The position numbers were made by a program, and so were the translations under genes. A stretch of DNA of 64,000 nt from Hydrogenophaga sp. PBL-H3. Its GTDB lineage: Bacteria; Pseudomonadota; Gammaproteobacteria; Burkholderiales; Burkholderiaceae_C. The notes under the pieces are model-generated. The model saw only the letters and a list, made by a program, of their open reading frames with translations. It did not search any database and was not told the origin of the DNA. The stretch is from the NCBI RefSeq assembly GCF_010104355.1, contig NZ_CP044972.1:4268001-4332000 (forward strand). The letters run 5' to 3'. Positions 43,378 through 53,159 of this stretch are shown one piece after another; the first letter of the stretch is position 1; every line of letters starts with the position of its first letter.

Positions 43378-44714
43378 GCCTTGCGGCGGCCCCTGCACAG
43401 GAACCGGCCGCGCGCTTCATGGGCGCGGGCGCCTGGCGACACGGCCTGGGCTATGGCCTGCTCGGCCTGCCACTGGCTTTCGTGGCACTGCCGCTGTACG
43501 TCATCCTGCCCAACCACTACGCGCGCGAATTCGGCGCGCCGCTGGCCTTGCTGGGCCTGGTGCTGCTGGCCGCCCGGCTGGTGGACGCGGTGCTCGACCC
43601 GATCATCGGCCGCTGGTGCGACCGCCTCTTTGCGCGCTCCATCGCGGCCGTGCTCGGCGCCTCGGCCGTGGCGGCCGTGGTGCTCGCGTTTGGCCTGTGG
43701 GGTCTGCTGTTTCCACCCGGCGCCGTGATCGCCGCCGGCACCACCGTGCTGTTGGCCTGGGCAGGGCTGCTCATGGCCATCACCTACACCGCGTACAGCG
43801 TGGTGGCGGTGGCGCACCAGTCGTGGGGCGCGCGCCTGGGCGGCAACGAAGCGCAGCGCAGCCGCGTGGTGGCGTGGCGCGAAGGCCTCTCGTTGCTGGG
43901 CGTGTTGATCGCTGCCGTGCTGCCGACCACGCTGGGCCTGGGTGCCACCGTGTCCACCTTCGCCGTGCTGCTCACGCTGGGCTGGTGGGTCTGGAGCCGG
44001 TCGGCCACACCCATTGCGCTGAAAGCAGCAGGGCCAGCCCTGCGCCTGGGCCCGTCGCCCCTGCGCCAACCCGCGTTCCTGCGCTTGCTCGCTGTGTTCG
44101 TCATCAACGGCACCGCCAGCGCCGTGCCCGCCACGCTGGTGCTCTTCTTCGTTCAGGACCGGCTGCAGGCCTCGCCTTCGGTGGAACCCGCATTCCTCGC
44201 CACCTACTTTCTGTGCGCGGCGCTGTCGATCCCGCTGTGGGTGCGGCTGGTGGGCCGCCTCGGGCTGGCGCGCACCTGGCTGGCGGGCATGGCGCTGGCG
44301 GTGGCGGTGTTCATCTGGGCCGCCACGCTGGGCGCGGGCGACGTGCTGCCCTTCCTCGTCGTGTGTGCGCTCTCGGGCATGGCCCTGGGCACCGACCTCA
44401 CCCTGCCCGGCGCCATGCTCGCGGGCCTGATTGGCCAGCTGGGCGAACGCGGCCAGCGCGAGGGCGCCTACTTCGGCTGGTGGAACTTCGCCACCAAGCT
44501 CAACCTGGCCCTGGCCGCGGGCCTGGCCCTGCCGCTGCTGGCCTGGTTCGGTTACGAGCCCGGTGCGCGCGATCCGGCCGCGCTGCAGACCTTGACCATC
44601 GCCTACTGCCTGCTGCCCTGCGCGCTCAAGCTGCTGGCCGGCGGTGCGCTCTACGCGCTCGTGATCCGCCCCGAACGCTCTGGCCCCGTGCCCCAGACCT
44701 CCTTTCCCTCCTGA
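43374..44714 (+). CDS. MFS transporter, GPH-cation symporter-like
   Basis: A 446-residue membrane protein with about twelve hydrophobic segments. It has LGLVLLAARLVDAVLDPIIG followed by GRWCDR in the first loop, the pattern of the glycoside-pentoside-hexuronide:cation symporter group. The substrate is unknown; in this operon a lipid or lipid precursor is conceivable. It overlaps the preceding gene by four bases and is followed after nine bases by the DUF3833 gene. Confidence 0.88.
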   Translation: MSLAAAPAQEPAARFMGAGAWRHGLGYGLLGLPLAFVALPLYVILPNHYAREFGAPLALLGLVLLAARLVDAVLDPIIGRWCDRLFARSIAAVLGASAVAAVVLAFGLWGLLFPPGAVIAAGTTVLLAWAGLLMAITYTAYSVVAVAHQSWGARLGGNEAQRSRVVAWREGLSLLGVLIAAVLPTTLGLGATVSTFAVLLTLGWWVWSRSATPIALKAAGPALRLGPSPLRQPAFLRLLAVFVINGTASAVPATLVLFFVQDRLQASPSVEPAFLATYFLCAALSIPLWVRLVGRLGLARTWLAGMALAVAVFIWAATLGAGDVLPFLVVCALSGMALGTDLTLPGAMLAGLIGQLGERGQREGAYFGWWNFATKLNLALAAGLALPLLAWFGYEPGARDPAALQTLTIAYCLLPCALKLLAGGALYALVIRPERSGPVPQTSFPS

Positions 44715-44723
44715 GACCACCCC

Positions 44724-45263
44724 ATGCAAAGACGACTGTTGCTCGCCGCCGGCATCACTTCCGCCGCTGCCCTCGCGGGCTGCGCTGGCCCACAGGTCGG
44801 CCAGTACGCCAGTGAAAAGCCGCTGCTCGACCTGCGCACCTATTTCAACGGCACGCTGGATGCCTACGGCGTTTTCACCGACCGCTCGGGGGCTGTGGTC
44901 AAACGCTTCACCGTGGTGATGGTCTGCACCTGGAACGGCGACGACGGCGTGCTGGACGAAACCTTCAGCTACAGCGACGGCACCACCGGCAAACGCGTCT
45001 GGCGCATGAAGCACATGGGTAACGGCCAGTTCAGTGGCCGTGCCGACGACGTGGTGGGTGAAGCGCGCGGCGAACAGAAAGGCAACGCCTTCCGCTGGGG
45101 CTACACCTTGCTCTTGCCGGTGGACGGAAAGACCTATGAAGTGCAGTTCGACGACTGGATGTACCTGATGGATTCGCGCGTGATGCTCAACAAGGCCGAG
45201 ATGAGCAAGTTCGGCGTGCGCCTGGGTGAGGTCACGCTGTCGTTCGTGAGGCGCGCACCATGA
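44724..45263 (+). CDS. DUF3833 lipoprotein
   Basis: A 179-residue protein with a lipoprotein signal (QRRLLLAAGITSAAALAGC; lipobox LAGC). The mature part has the DUF3833 features YFNGTLDAYGVFTDRSGAVV, LDETFSYSDGTTGKRVWRM and DDWMYLMDSRVMLNKAEMSK. It is beta-rich and lipocalin-like in appearance, so it may bind a hydrophobic ligand in the envelope. No experimental function is known to me. A 22-codon reading frame (45260-45328) overlaps its stop and the next start. Confidence 0.9.
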   Translation: MQRRLLLAAGITSAAALAGCAGPQVGQYASEKPLLDLRTYFNGTLDAYGVFTDRSGAVVKRFTVVMVCTWNGDDGVLDETFSYSDGTTGKRVWRMKHMGNGQFSGRADDVVGEARGEQKGNAFRWGYTLLLPVDGKTYEVQFDDWMYLMDSRVMLNKAEMSKFGVRLGEVTLSFVRRAP

Positions 45264-45328
45264 GCTCAGCGCCGGGCCGCCCCAAGCCAGCTCGCACCGC
45301 AGTGCGCAGCACAAAGGTTGACCAATGA
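45260..45328 (+). other. 22-codon coupling ORF between DUF3833 and SDR genes
   Basis: ATG at 45260 overlaps the DUF3833 stop (ATGA) and its own TGA (45326-45328) overlaps the SDR start (ATGA at 45325). The product, MSSAPGRPKPARTAVRSTKV-DQ, looks unstructured. It may serve only to keep ribosomes moving across the 61-base gap; an AAAGG site for the SDR lies within it. Confidence 0.3.
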
Positions 45329-46191
45329 GCACGCCACGCGCATTCGTCGAATCACCCGCCCATGCAACCGCCGTGGCCGCGGCCCCGCGCGGCTTCTCGC
45401 TGTTCAAGCCCATGAACCCACCCATCACCGACTGGCGCGGCCTGCGCGTGTGGTTGGTGGGCGCCTCCAGCGGCATCGGCGAGGCCACGGCGTCGGCCTT
45501 GCACGCGCGCGGCGCGCAGGTGCTGGTGTCAGCGCGCAGCCATGACGCACTCCAGCGCTTTGTGCTCAACCACCCGCCGCAGCACGGTCTGAGCCCTCAG
45601 GCCTGGCCACTGGACGTGACCGACGCCGCCGCCGTCACGTCCACCGCGCAAGAGATCCTGGCGCAGGGGCCGCTCGATCTCGTGGTGTACTGCGCCGGCC
45701 ACTACCGCGAGATGCGCGCCACCGAGATGGACATGGCCGACCTGAAACGGCATCTGGACATCAACTACCTGGGCGCTCTGCGCGTGCTCGACGCGGTGGT
45801 GCCGGCCATGAGCGCGCGCGGTCGGGGCCACATCAGCCTCATCAGCAGCGTGGCGGGCTTTCGCGGCCTGCCCAAGAGCCTGGCCTACGGCCCGACCAAG
45901 GCCGCACTCACCAACCTGGCCGAAAACCTTTACCTGGACCTGGAGCCACTGGGCGTGGGCGTGAGCGTGGTGCACCCCGGCTTCGTGCAGACGCCGCTGA
46001 CCGCGCAGAACGACTTCACCATGCCCGCGCTGATCACGCCGCCGCAGGCTGCGCAGGCCATGATCGAGGACTGGGGCCGGGGCGTGTTTGAGGTGCATTA
46101 CCCCAAGCGCTTCACGCGCTGGATGAAGTTCATGCGCCTGCTGCCCTACCGCGTCTACTTCCCTGCCGTGCGGCGGGCCACTGGCCTGTGA
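45325..46191 (+). CDS. Short-chain dehydrogenase/reductase
   Basis: A 288-residue SDR with an N-terminal extension of about 30 residues, then the NAD(P)-binding motif VWLVGASSGIGEATASALHA, VVYCAGHYREM (NAG-like), Ser in ISLISSVAGFRGL and the catalytic pair in LAYGPTKAALTNL (Tyr and Lys). It should oxidise or reduce a hydroxyl/keto group, in context probably on a lipid. Members of the same gene set in Rhodobacter and Pseudomonas light/singlet-oxygen regulons also include an SDR. The next gene starts with GTG overlapping its stop. Confidence 0.92.
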   Translation: MSTPRAFVESPAHATAVAAAPRGFSLFKPMNPPITDWRGLRVWLVGASSGIGEATASALHARGAQVLVSARSHDALQRFVLNHPPQHGLSPQAWPLDVTDAAAVTSTAQEILAQGPLDLVVYCAGHYREMRATEMDMADLKRHLDINYLGALRVLDAVVPAMSARGRGHISLISSVAGFRGLPKSLAYGPTKAALTNLAENLYLDLEPLGVGVSVVHPGFVQTPLTAQNDFTMPALITPPQAAQAMIEDWGRGVFEVHYPKRFTRWMKFMRLLPYRVYFPAVRRATGL

Positions 46192-46628
46192 GCACCTCGG
46201 CGCGCGCTGCGGTGGACCGCATCTGCGAGTACTTCGAGTCGATCTCGTCCCAGTCGGTGCACCGCATCGGTGAGTTCTACACAGCGGATGCGCGCTTCAA
46301 GGACCCGTTCAACGAGGTGCGCGGCATCCCGGCCATCGAGCGCATCTTCGGCCACATGTTCGAGAGCCTGCACGGGCCGCGCTTCGTGGTGAGCAGCCGC
46401 ATCGTGGACGGCGCGCAGTGTTTCCTGGTGTGGGAGTTCCGCTTCCGCTTCAAGCGCTTCGACACCTCCACCGAGCAGGTGGTGCGCGGTGGTTCGCACC
46501 TCGTGTTGACGGACGACGGCTTGATCAAAGACCACCGCGACTACTGGGACGCGGCGGAAGAGCTCTACGAAAAACTGCCCGTGGTGGGCCGTTTGATGCG
46601 TTGGCTCAAGCAACGAGCCAACACATGA
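46188..46628 (+). CDS. NTF2-like / nuclear transport factor 2 family protein
   Basis: A 146-residue protein with a GTG start overlapping the SDR stop. The cone-shaped NTF2/SnoaL-like pattern is visible: YFESISSQSVHRIGEFYTAD then FKDPFNEVRGI near the N-terminus and VLTDDGLIKDHRDYWDAAEE near the end. No catalytic residues can be assigned. It is the last gene of the cassette; its role, perhaps binding a lipid intermediate, is unknown. Confidence 0.88.
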   Translation: MSTSARAAVDRICEYFESISSQSVHRIGEFYTADARFKDPFNEVRGIPAIERIFGHMFESLHGPRFVVSSRIVDGAQCFLVWEFRFRFKRFDTSTEQVVRGGSHLVLTDDGLIKDHRDYWDAAEELYEKLPVVGRLMRWLKQRANT

Positions 46629-46629
46629 C

Positions 46630-46706
46630 CCCGTTCACCCTGCGCTTGTCAAAGGGTTCGCGCGCAGGTGGTTGACAAGGCTTCGACGGGCTAGGCCCGA
46701 ACGGAC
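46630..46706. repeat. REP-like intergenic palindromic repeat
   Basis: CTTGTCAA (46645-46652) is complemented by TTGACAAG (46672-46679). Next comes CTTCGACGGGCTAGGCCCGAACGG, joined from 46681 to 46704, which is an imperfect palindrome (TTCG/CGAA, GGGC/GCCC) of the kind scattered between genes in many betaproteobacteria. It fills the gap between two convergent genes and could act as a terminator. Confidence 0.5.
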
Positions 46707-46714
46707 CAGCGTGA

Positions 46715-47329
46715 TCAGTCCGGTTTCGTATCGATGAAGCTCGGGCGCTGATTGAGCTTCTCGCCCAGACGCGCCAGGTTCGGGTACGGCGTGCGCCAGT
46801 CGATCACGGGGAAGCGGAAGTCCAGGTAGCCCAGCGCGCAGCCCACGGCCACGTCGGACAGGCTGAAGTGGATGCCCGAGCAGAACGGCTTCTCGCCCAG
46901 GCCCTGGCTCATGCTTTTCAAGCTGGCTTCGATCTTGCCGAGCTGGCGGTCAATCCAGGCGGTGCAACGCTGCTGGTCGGTGCGTCCGGCCCAGGTGGAT
47001 TCCAGGCGAGCGAGGATGGCGGCATCGATCAAACCGTCGGCCAACGCCTCCCAGGTTTTCACCTCGGCACGTTCGCGGCCCTGCGACGGAATCAGTTTGC
47101 CCACGGGGGAAAGCGTGTCGAGGTATTCGACGATCACACGCGAGTCGAACACCGCCTCACCCCCCTCCATGACCAGGCAGGGCACCTTGCCCAATGGGTT
47201 GGAGGTGGTGATCTGCGTGTCTGCCGACCACACGTCTTCCTGAATGAAGTGGTAGTCCAGCTTTTTCTCGGCCATGACGACGCGCACTTTGCGCACGTAA
47301 GGGCTGGTGATGGCGCCGATGAGTTTCAT
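46715..47329 (-). CDS. Glutathione S-transferase family protein
   Basis: A 204-residue cytosolic GST. The start at 47329 (MKLIGAITSPYVRKVRVVMA) is where the thioredoxin-like domain begins. Glutathione-site marks are SPYVRKVR, NPLGKVPCLVMEGGEAVFDS (cis-Pro and Ser) and the C-terminal helical domain with FSLSDVAVGCALGYLDFRFP containing the N-capping Asp. It resembles E. coli YibF-type GSTs. The substrate is unknown. It is divergent from purB with about 110 bases between starts. Confidence 0.92.
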   Translation of the reverse strand: MKLIGAITSPYVRKVRVVMAEKKLDYHFIQEDVWSADTQITTSNPLGKVPCLVMEGGEAVFDSRVIVEYLDTLSPVGKLIPSQGRERAEVKTWEALADGLIDAAILARLESTWAGRTDQQRCTAWIDRQLGKIEASLKSMSQGLGEKPFCSGIHFSLSDVAVGCALGYLDFRFPVIDWRTPYPNLARLGEKLNQRPSFIDTKPD

Positions 47330-47401
47330 GGAGGACTGGATGGTGAAGACGGTTGCCCGTGGAAAGATGATTTTAGCCAGCCCCGCCCTTGCTCCGCCTG
47401 A

Positions 47402-48877
<1,476 letters not shown>

Positions 48878-48887
48878 ACGCGATTCG

Positions 48888-49289
48888 TCAGCGGGCCCGC
48901 TCCGCATAACGGTTGAAGCGCCAGGCGTCATCCTCGATGGTGATGCGCCGCCAGCTGACGCGCTTCTCGCCGGGCGACATCTCCGTCCAGCGCTGCACCT
49001 CGTCGAAGGTGCGGCCACAGCCCTTGCACACCTCGTCACCCTGGCTGGTGGAGCAGATGGCGATGCAGGGGGTGTCCGGCGTGGTGTCGTACCAAGCCAT
49101 CCAGGCCTCACGCGCTGCGGCTGGCAAGGTCGCTTCGTCGGCTTCGGATTCGTGGAAGAACACCATCAAGGCATAGACCTCCGCCAGCGCTCGCGTGGGC
49201 TTCGGCAAAGCAACGCCGTCAGGCGAGGGTGAGCGCTCACGCCAGTGATTGATCGCGGCTTCGATGTCGGTGATGTGGATGCCGGCCAT
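48888..49289 (-). CDS. DUF3717 and DUF1289 fusion protein
   Basis: A 133-residue protein starting MAGIHITDIEAAINHWRERS. Residues 1-70 match DUF3717 (helical, with ALAEVYALMVFFHESEADE). The C-terminal part is a DUF1289 module with cysteines CIAICSTSQGDEVCKGCGRT, then EVQRWTEMSPGEKRVSWRRI. DUF1289 proteins are small Fe-S- or zinc-binding candidates of unknown function. The two domains are fused in several Burkholderiales. It converges on purB. Confidence 0.88.
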   Translation of the reverse strand: MAGIHITDIEAAINHWRERSPSPDGVALPKPTRALAEVYALMVFFHESEADEATLPAAAREAWMAWYDTTPDTPCIAICSTSQGDEVCKGCGRTFDEVQRWTEMSPGEKRVSWRRITIEDDAWRFNRYAERAR

Positions 49290-49401
49290 GGGTGGGTCTC
49301 TGGGGGGAGGCCGATCATAGCCAGATCGGCTGCGCAGCACAGGTTGATCGCACATCCTGCGCTGTGGTAAGTGCGTATCGCGGCCATCAGGCACAGGCCG
49401 G

Positions 49402-49562
49402 TACAATCGCGGCCTTCGAAGGGGAGTAGCTCTCCGCTTCAGCGTCCAAGGGCCCATGCCCCGACCCGCTGGACATTCGGTTTGTCGTCAGTACGAAGCC
49501 CCCAGCTTCCGGCAACCCGGGCCTGGTGACCAGTCACCCGGTCGAGCAAGACCTTTGATGGG
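49402..49562 (+). ncRNA. yybP-ykoY family manganese riboswitch
   Basis: The conserved 5' piece AAGGGGAGTAGC lies at 49419-49430, followed by GTCGTCAGTACGAAGCCCCC, CCGG and the 3' piece GCAAGACCTTTG (ending about 49556). This order and wording is the yybP-ykoY motif, which senses Mn2+. It sits ahead of a TerC-family gene, the usual target in proteobacteria. A TACAAT box at 49402-49407 is a suitable -10 element for its transcript. G/C-rich complementary segments between 49560 and 49660 could form the expression platform, but I could not settle its structure by eye. Confidence 0.88.
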
Positions 49563-49698
49563 CTCCCTGCGGGTCGATCAAGGCACTGTCCTCCCCCTTC
49601 GCAAGCGCAGCAGCGCCCGCAGGCGAGAAACACAGGTGCCGATCACCCACGAGATGTTTCACGCCTTGCTTTTTTGAACAAACGACAACGAGGAATTT

Positions 49699-50424
49699 AT
49701 GGATTTCCTGACTTCGCCTGCGTTCTGGATCGCCCTCGGGCAGATCATCATGATCGACATCCTGCTGGGCGGCGACAACGCGGTCGTGATCGCGCTCGCC
49801 TGCCGCAAGCTGCCGCCCGCTCAGCGCACCAAGGGCATCATCTGGGGCACCGCCGGCGCCATCATCCTGCGGGTCATCCTGATCTTCTTCGCGATGACAC
49901 TGCTGGCCCTGCCATGGCTCAAGTTCATTGGCGCGCTGCTGCTGGTGTGGATCGGCATCAAGCTGATTGCCCCCGACGAGGATGGCCATGGTGACGTGGC
50001 CACCAGCGACAAGCTGCTGGCCGCCATCAAGACCATCATCGTGGCCGACCTGGTGATGAGCGTGGACAACGTGATCGCCATTGCCGGTGCTGCCCAGAAC
50101 GCTGGCGAGCATTCGCTGCTGCTGGTGGTGCTGGGCCTGCTGATCTCCATCCCGATCATCGTCTGGGGCAGCCAGCTGGTCATCAAGCTCATGGCACGCT
50201 TCCCATTGATCATCACGGCTGGCGGCATGCTGCTGGGCTGGATCGCCGGCGGCATGCTGGTCTCCGACCCTGTGCTGGCCAACCCGGACAAGTGGCAGTG
50301 GATGCTCAAGCTTCCGCAGAACGACATGGTGAAGTACGGTGCTTCGGTCGGCGGTGCACTGCTGGTGCTGGCCATCGGGAAGTTTGTGGCATCCCGTCAG
50401 ACCCAGTCCGCAGAGGCTCATTGA
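49699..50424 (+). CDS. TerC family integral membrane protein, probable Mn2+ exporter
   Basis: A 241-residue protein with about seven membrane helices. Conserved acidic motifs IDILLGGDNAVVIALACRKL and VADLVMSVDNVIAIAGAAQN each put an Asp-Asn pair in a helix, as in TerC/Alx/YkoY proteins. Several members export manganese, and the riboswitch in the leader supports this for the present gene. A GAGGAA site lies eight bases before the ATG. A GC-rich hairpin (50430-50451) follows the stop. Confidence 0.93.
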   Translation: MDFLTSPAFWIALGQIIMIDILLGGDNAVVIALACRKLPPAQRTKGIIWGTAGAIILRVILIFFAMTLLALPWLKFIGALLLVWIGIKLIAPDEDGHGDVATSDKLLAAIKTIIVADLVMSVDNVIAIAGAAQNAGEHSLLLVVLGLLISIPIIVWGSQLVIKLMARFPLIITAGGMLLGWIAGGMLVSDPVLANPDKWQWMLKLPQNDMVKYGASVGGALLVLAIGKFVASRQTQSAEAH

Positions 50425-50429
50425 GCCTC

Positions 50430-50451
50430 GCAGCGCCGTCATTGGCGCTGC
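50430..50451 (+). terminator. Hairpin after the TerC-family gene
   Basis: GCAGCGCC (50430-50437) pairs perfectly with GGCGCTGC (50444-50451) over a six-base loop. There is no T-tract, so it may be a weak terminator or an mRNA-stabilising hairpin. Confidence 0.4.
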
Positions 50452-50463
50452 TATGCTGAGCGT

Positions 50464-50808
50464 ATGAAACTCATTGCCAAGTGGCTGCTCGCAGCCTGCG
50501 CCCTGCTCCTGGTGGCTTATCTGTACCCCGGCGTGCAGATCCAGAGCTTCACCGCCGCGCTCATTGCCGCGGCGGTGATCGGCCTGTTCAACGTGGTGTT
50601 GCGCCCGCTGCTCGTGATCCTCACGCTGCCCGTGACCGTGATCACCCTGGGCCTGTTCCTGTTCGTGATCAATGCCCTGCTGTTCTGGGCAGCAGCCAGC
50701 CTCATGAGCGGCTTTGGCGTCAACGGCTTCTGGGCCGCCATGCTGGGTTCGCTGATCTACTCGGCGCTCATGCTCGTGGTGGACGCGGCTGTCAAATCGG
50801 TGTTTTAA
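50464..50808 (+). CDS. Small four-helix membrane protein, phage-holin-family type
   Basis: A 114-residue hydrophobic protein with four predicted helices (AKWLLAACALLLVAYLYPGV; FTAALIAAAVIGLFNVVLRP; LPVTVITLGLFLFVINALLF; GFWAAMLGSLIYSALMLVVD). The pattern NVVLRPLL...LPVTVITLGLFLFVINALLF is that of the widespread chromosomal phage-holin family (YvlD-like). It is not evidence of a prophage, since no phage genes are nearby. The function is unknown. Confidence 0.88.
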   Translation: MKLIAKWLLAACALLLVAYLYPGVQIQSFTAALIAAAVIGLFNVVLRPLLVILTLPVTVITLGLFLFVINALLFWAAASLMSGFGVNGFWAAMLGSLIYSALMLVVDAAVKSVF

Positions 50809-50822
50809 CCCCTACGCTGCTC

Positions 50823-52529
50823 TCAGCGCTTGCTGGCTTCTTCCTCGCGCACGGTTTCGCGCAGCAGGGCTTCCACCTCGCGCCTGCGGCTGTCCACGAT
50901 CGCCAGTTCCATTGAATCGGCATTGCGCTGGGCCACCGGCAGAGATTGCGCCGCGCGAAAACGGTCGGCGGCGCCTGCGTAGTCGAGCTGGGCTGCACGG
51001 GCTTCCGCCTCGGCACGCACCGCACGCAACGACTGTCCCTGGACCTGGTAGGCCCGCGCCAAAGTCTGCCAGGCCAGCGCGTCGCGCGGCTGCAGTACCA
51101 CCCAGCTTTGCAAGCGACTCACCGCCCGCTGCGGTTCGCCCGAGGCAATCGCGGCCTGCGCGCCCAGCATGACACCGGCGCGCGAGGCGCTGCCCAGAGA
51201 CCGGTCTCGCAACTCGGCAAGCAAGGTGGCCTGCGCCGGTGTGGCGGGCGAGGCGGCGGGCGACAGCAACAACTCCAGCATCAAGGCGTCGGCCGCAAAG
51301 CGGGCGTCGGCTGCCACTGTATCGCGCAGCTTTTGCGCCAGCTCCAGAGCACGGTCTCGCTGACCCAGACGCAAGGCTGCCAAGGCGGCGGCGTAGCGCT
51401 CGCCGGACGTTGCATTGGAACCCTGCCCAATTTGCAGCCAACCGCGCATGCGATCAGGTCCGTTTTCGGCCAGCACCCGTGCCCGTGACGACATCAAGGC
51501 ATGTACCGCCACGCTCGGTCCGGGTCGGCTGGCCACCGACAGCTGACTGGTACCGCCGGGCTTGAGTCCAGGCAGATCCAGTTTGAGACCAGTCCCGACA
51601 CCCGGGGGATTCAAGGTGGTCGCAGGGCTGACGGCCGGCGCTGTCGCGACAGGCCCTTGCGGCAGGCGTGCCCGCATGTCGGCGATGCGCTCGCCACTCA
51701 GCGGGTGGCTGCGCAGATAAGGAAAGGAGCCGTCGTCGTTCAGGCGCGCGGCCTGCTGCAACTTGTCGAACATGGTCACAAAACCCTGACCGTCGAAGCC
51801 GGCACCCGAGAGGACCCCGAAACCCACCCGGTCGGCCTCACGCTCCATGTCACGCGAAAAGTTCAGCTGCGACTGCGCCGCCACCGCGGTGCTGCCTGCG
51901 ATGGCAGCACTCGCCACCTGCGCGTTGGACCCGGCCGCCAATGCGCCCAGGATCATCGCGCCCATCATCCAGGGCGCCATGCGCTCCTCTCGCGACATCA
52001 GGCGCGCGATGTGCCGCTGCGACACGTGGCTGAGCTCGTGCGCCAACACGGAAGCCACCTCTTCCGGCCGCTCCGTGACCGCCAGCAGACCCAGATTCAC
52101 ACCCAGATAACCGCCCGGCAAGGCAAACGCATTGACTGTGCGTTCCCGGGAAATCATCAGCTCCCAGGCCATGCGCTCGGCCAGCTCTGGCGGTACGTCG
52201 CCGCGCGCGCGCGCCGAGCCCAAAAGCGGCTGCCACAGCGCCTGCAAATAGTCCACCAGCAAGGGATCGTCCAAATAATCCGGATCCTGGTAGATCGACC
52301 GCGCAATGCGATCTCCCAGCCGACGCTCCGCAGAAATCGACATGCCCTCGGCACCACCCAAGCCCGGCAACGCGGAGGCATTGGGCGGCTCAGAAATGAC
52401 CTGTGCACTGGACAAGGTCGTCGGCAGCAATGTGGCCGATCCCAGGATGAGCACGCCAACGGCCCAAGGCCCAAGCCGGCGCGCAGAAACCAGAGTCGCC
52501 GGCCGCGAAGCAGAGAGAGTGAAACGCAT
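50823..52529 (-). CDS. M48 metalloprotease with TPR region, BepA-like
   Basis: A 568-residue exported protein with a signal peptide (VGVLILGSATLLPTTLSSAQ). The protease domain has the zinc site ASVLAHELSHVSQRHIARLM and the third ligand in NFSRDMEREADRVGFGVLSG, plus YLRSHPLSGERIADMRARLP. The C-terminal half consists of TPR-like helices (about residues 370-560). BepA in E. coli sorts and degrades stalled outer-membrane proteins and helps LptD assembly; the same is likely here. It is distinct from the smaller, intron-interrupted M48 gene at the left end of the window. Confidence 0.92.
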   Translation of the reverse strand: MRFTLSASRPATLVSARRLGPWAVGVLILGSATLLPTTLSSAQVISEPPNASALPGLGGAEGMSISAERRLGDRIARSIYQDPDYLDDPLLVDYLQALWQPLLGSARARGDVPPELAERMAWELMISRERTVNAFALPGGYLGVNLGLLAVTERPEEVASVLAHELSHVSQRHIARLMSREERMAPWMMGAMILGALAAGSNAQVASAAIAGSTAVAAQSQLNFSRDMEREADRVGFGVLSGAGFDGQGFVTMFDKLQQAARLNDDGSFPYLRSHPLSGERIADMRARLPQGPVATAPAVSPATTLNPPGVGTGLKLDLPGLKPGGTSQLSVASRPGPSVAVHALMSSRARVLAENGPDRMRGWLQIGQGSNATSGERYAAALAALRLGQRDRALELAQKLRDTVAADARFAADALMLELLLSPAASPATPAQATLLAELRDRSLGSASRAGVMLGAQAAIASGEPQRAVSRLQSWVVLQPRDALAWQTLARAYQVQGQSLRAVRAEAEARAAQLDYAGAADRFRAAQSLPVAQRNADSMELAIVDSRRREVEALLRETVREEEASKR

Positions 52530-52587
52530 CGCCGTATGATGCCGCCAAGCCGCTCCGGTTCAGTCAAGCCCGTGCAAAACACACACC

Positions 52588-53088
52588 ATGTCAGTTACAA
52601 ACCAGCCCACTTCCGGCTCACTCACCCACTTTGACGCCCAGGGCCAGGCCCACATGGTCGACGTGGGCGACAAAGCCAACACCCGCCGCGTGGCGGTGAC
52701 CGAAGGCCGCATCACCATGCTGCCCGAGACGCTGGCCCTGATTCAGGCCGGCAACGCAAAAAAAGGCGATGTGCTCGGTATCGCCCGCATCGCAGGCATT
52801 CAAGCCGCCAAGAAAACCAGCGACCTCATCCCCTTGTGCCACCCGATCGCCCTGACCCGTGTGGCAGTCGAATTCGAGGTCGAAACCGAAACCCACAGCG
52901 TGCTGTGCCGCGCCACCGCCGAATGCACCGGCCAGACCGGCGTGGAAATGGAAGCCCTGTCAGCGGTGTCGGTGGCACTGCTCACCATTTACGACATGTG
53001 CAAGGCGGTGGATCGGGGGATGGTGATTGGAGGGGTGCGGTTGATGGAGAAGAGTGGGGGGAAGAGTGGGCGGTTTGTGTCCGCCTGA
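52588..53088 (+). CDS. moaC: Cyclic pyranopterin monophosphate synthase MoaC
   Basis: A 166-residue enzyme of molybdenum-cofactor synthesis. Signature stretches: [20 protein letters not shown] near the start, [40 protein letters not shown] and [20 protein letters not shown] with the catalytic Lys. It converts the GTP-derived intermediate from MoaA into cPMP. It stands alone here, with the divergent BepA-like gene 58 bases upstream. Confidence 0.97.
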   Translation: MSVTNQPTSGSLTHFDAQGQAHMVDVGDKANTRRVAVTEGRITMLPETLALIQAGNAKKGDVLGIARIAGIQAAKKTSDLIPLCHPIALTRVAVEFEVETETHSVLCRATAECTGQTGVEMEALSAVSVALLTIYDMCKAVDRGMVIGGVRLMEKSGGKSGRFVSA

Positions 53089-53159
53089 TCCAACCACTGA
53101 TAGCCCTCAAAACCACATACATACATGCCTACTGCCTCCTCGAAAGCACTTAAGGCTAG

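Noticed and set aside
43236..45569. A 777-codon minus-strand frame across the transporter and DUF3833 genes
   Set aside because: Covers several real plus-strand genes and its product is Gln/His/Gly/Arg-rich low-complexity sequence.
50464..50808. Holin-family protein as evidence of a prophage
   Set aside because: This chromosomal membrane-protein family is widespread and no phage structural, lysis or integrase genes lie nearby.
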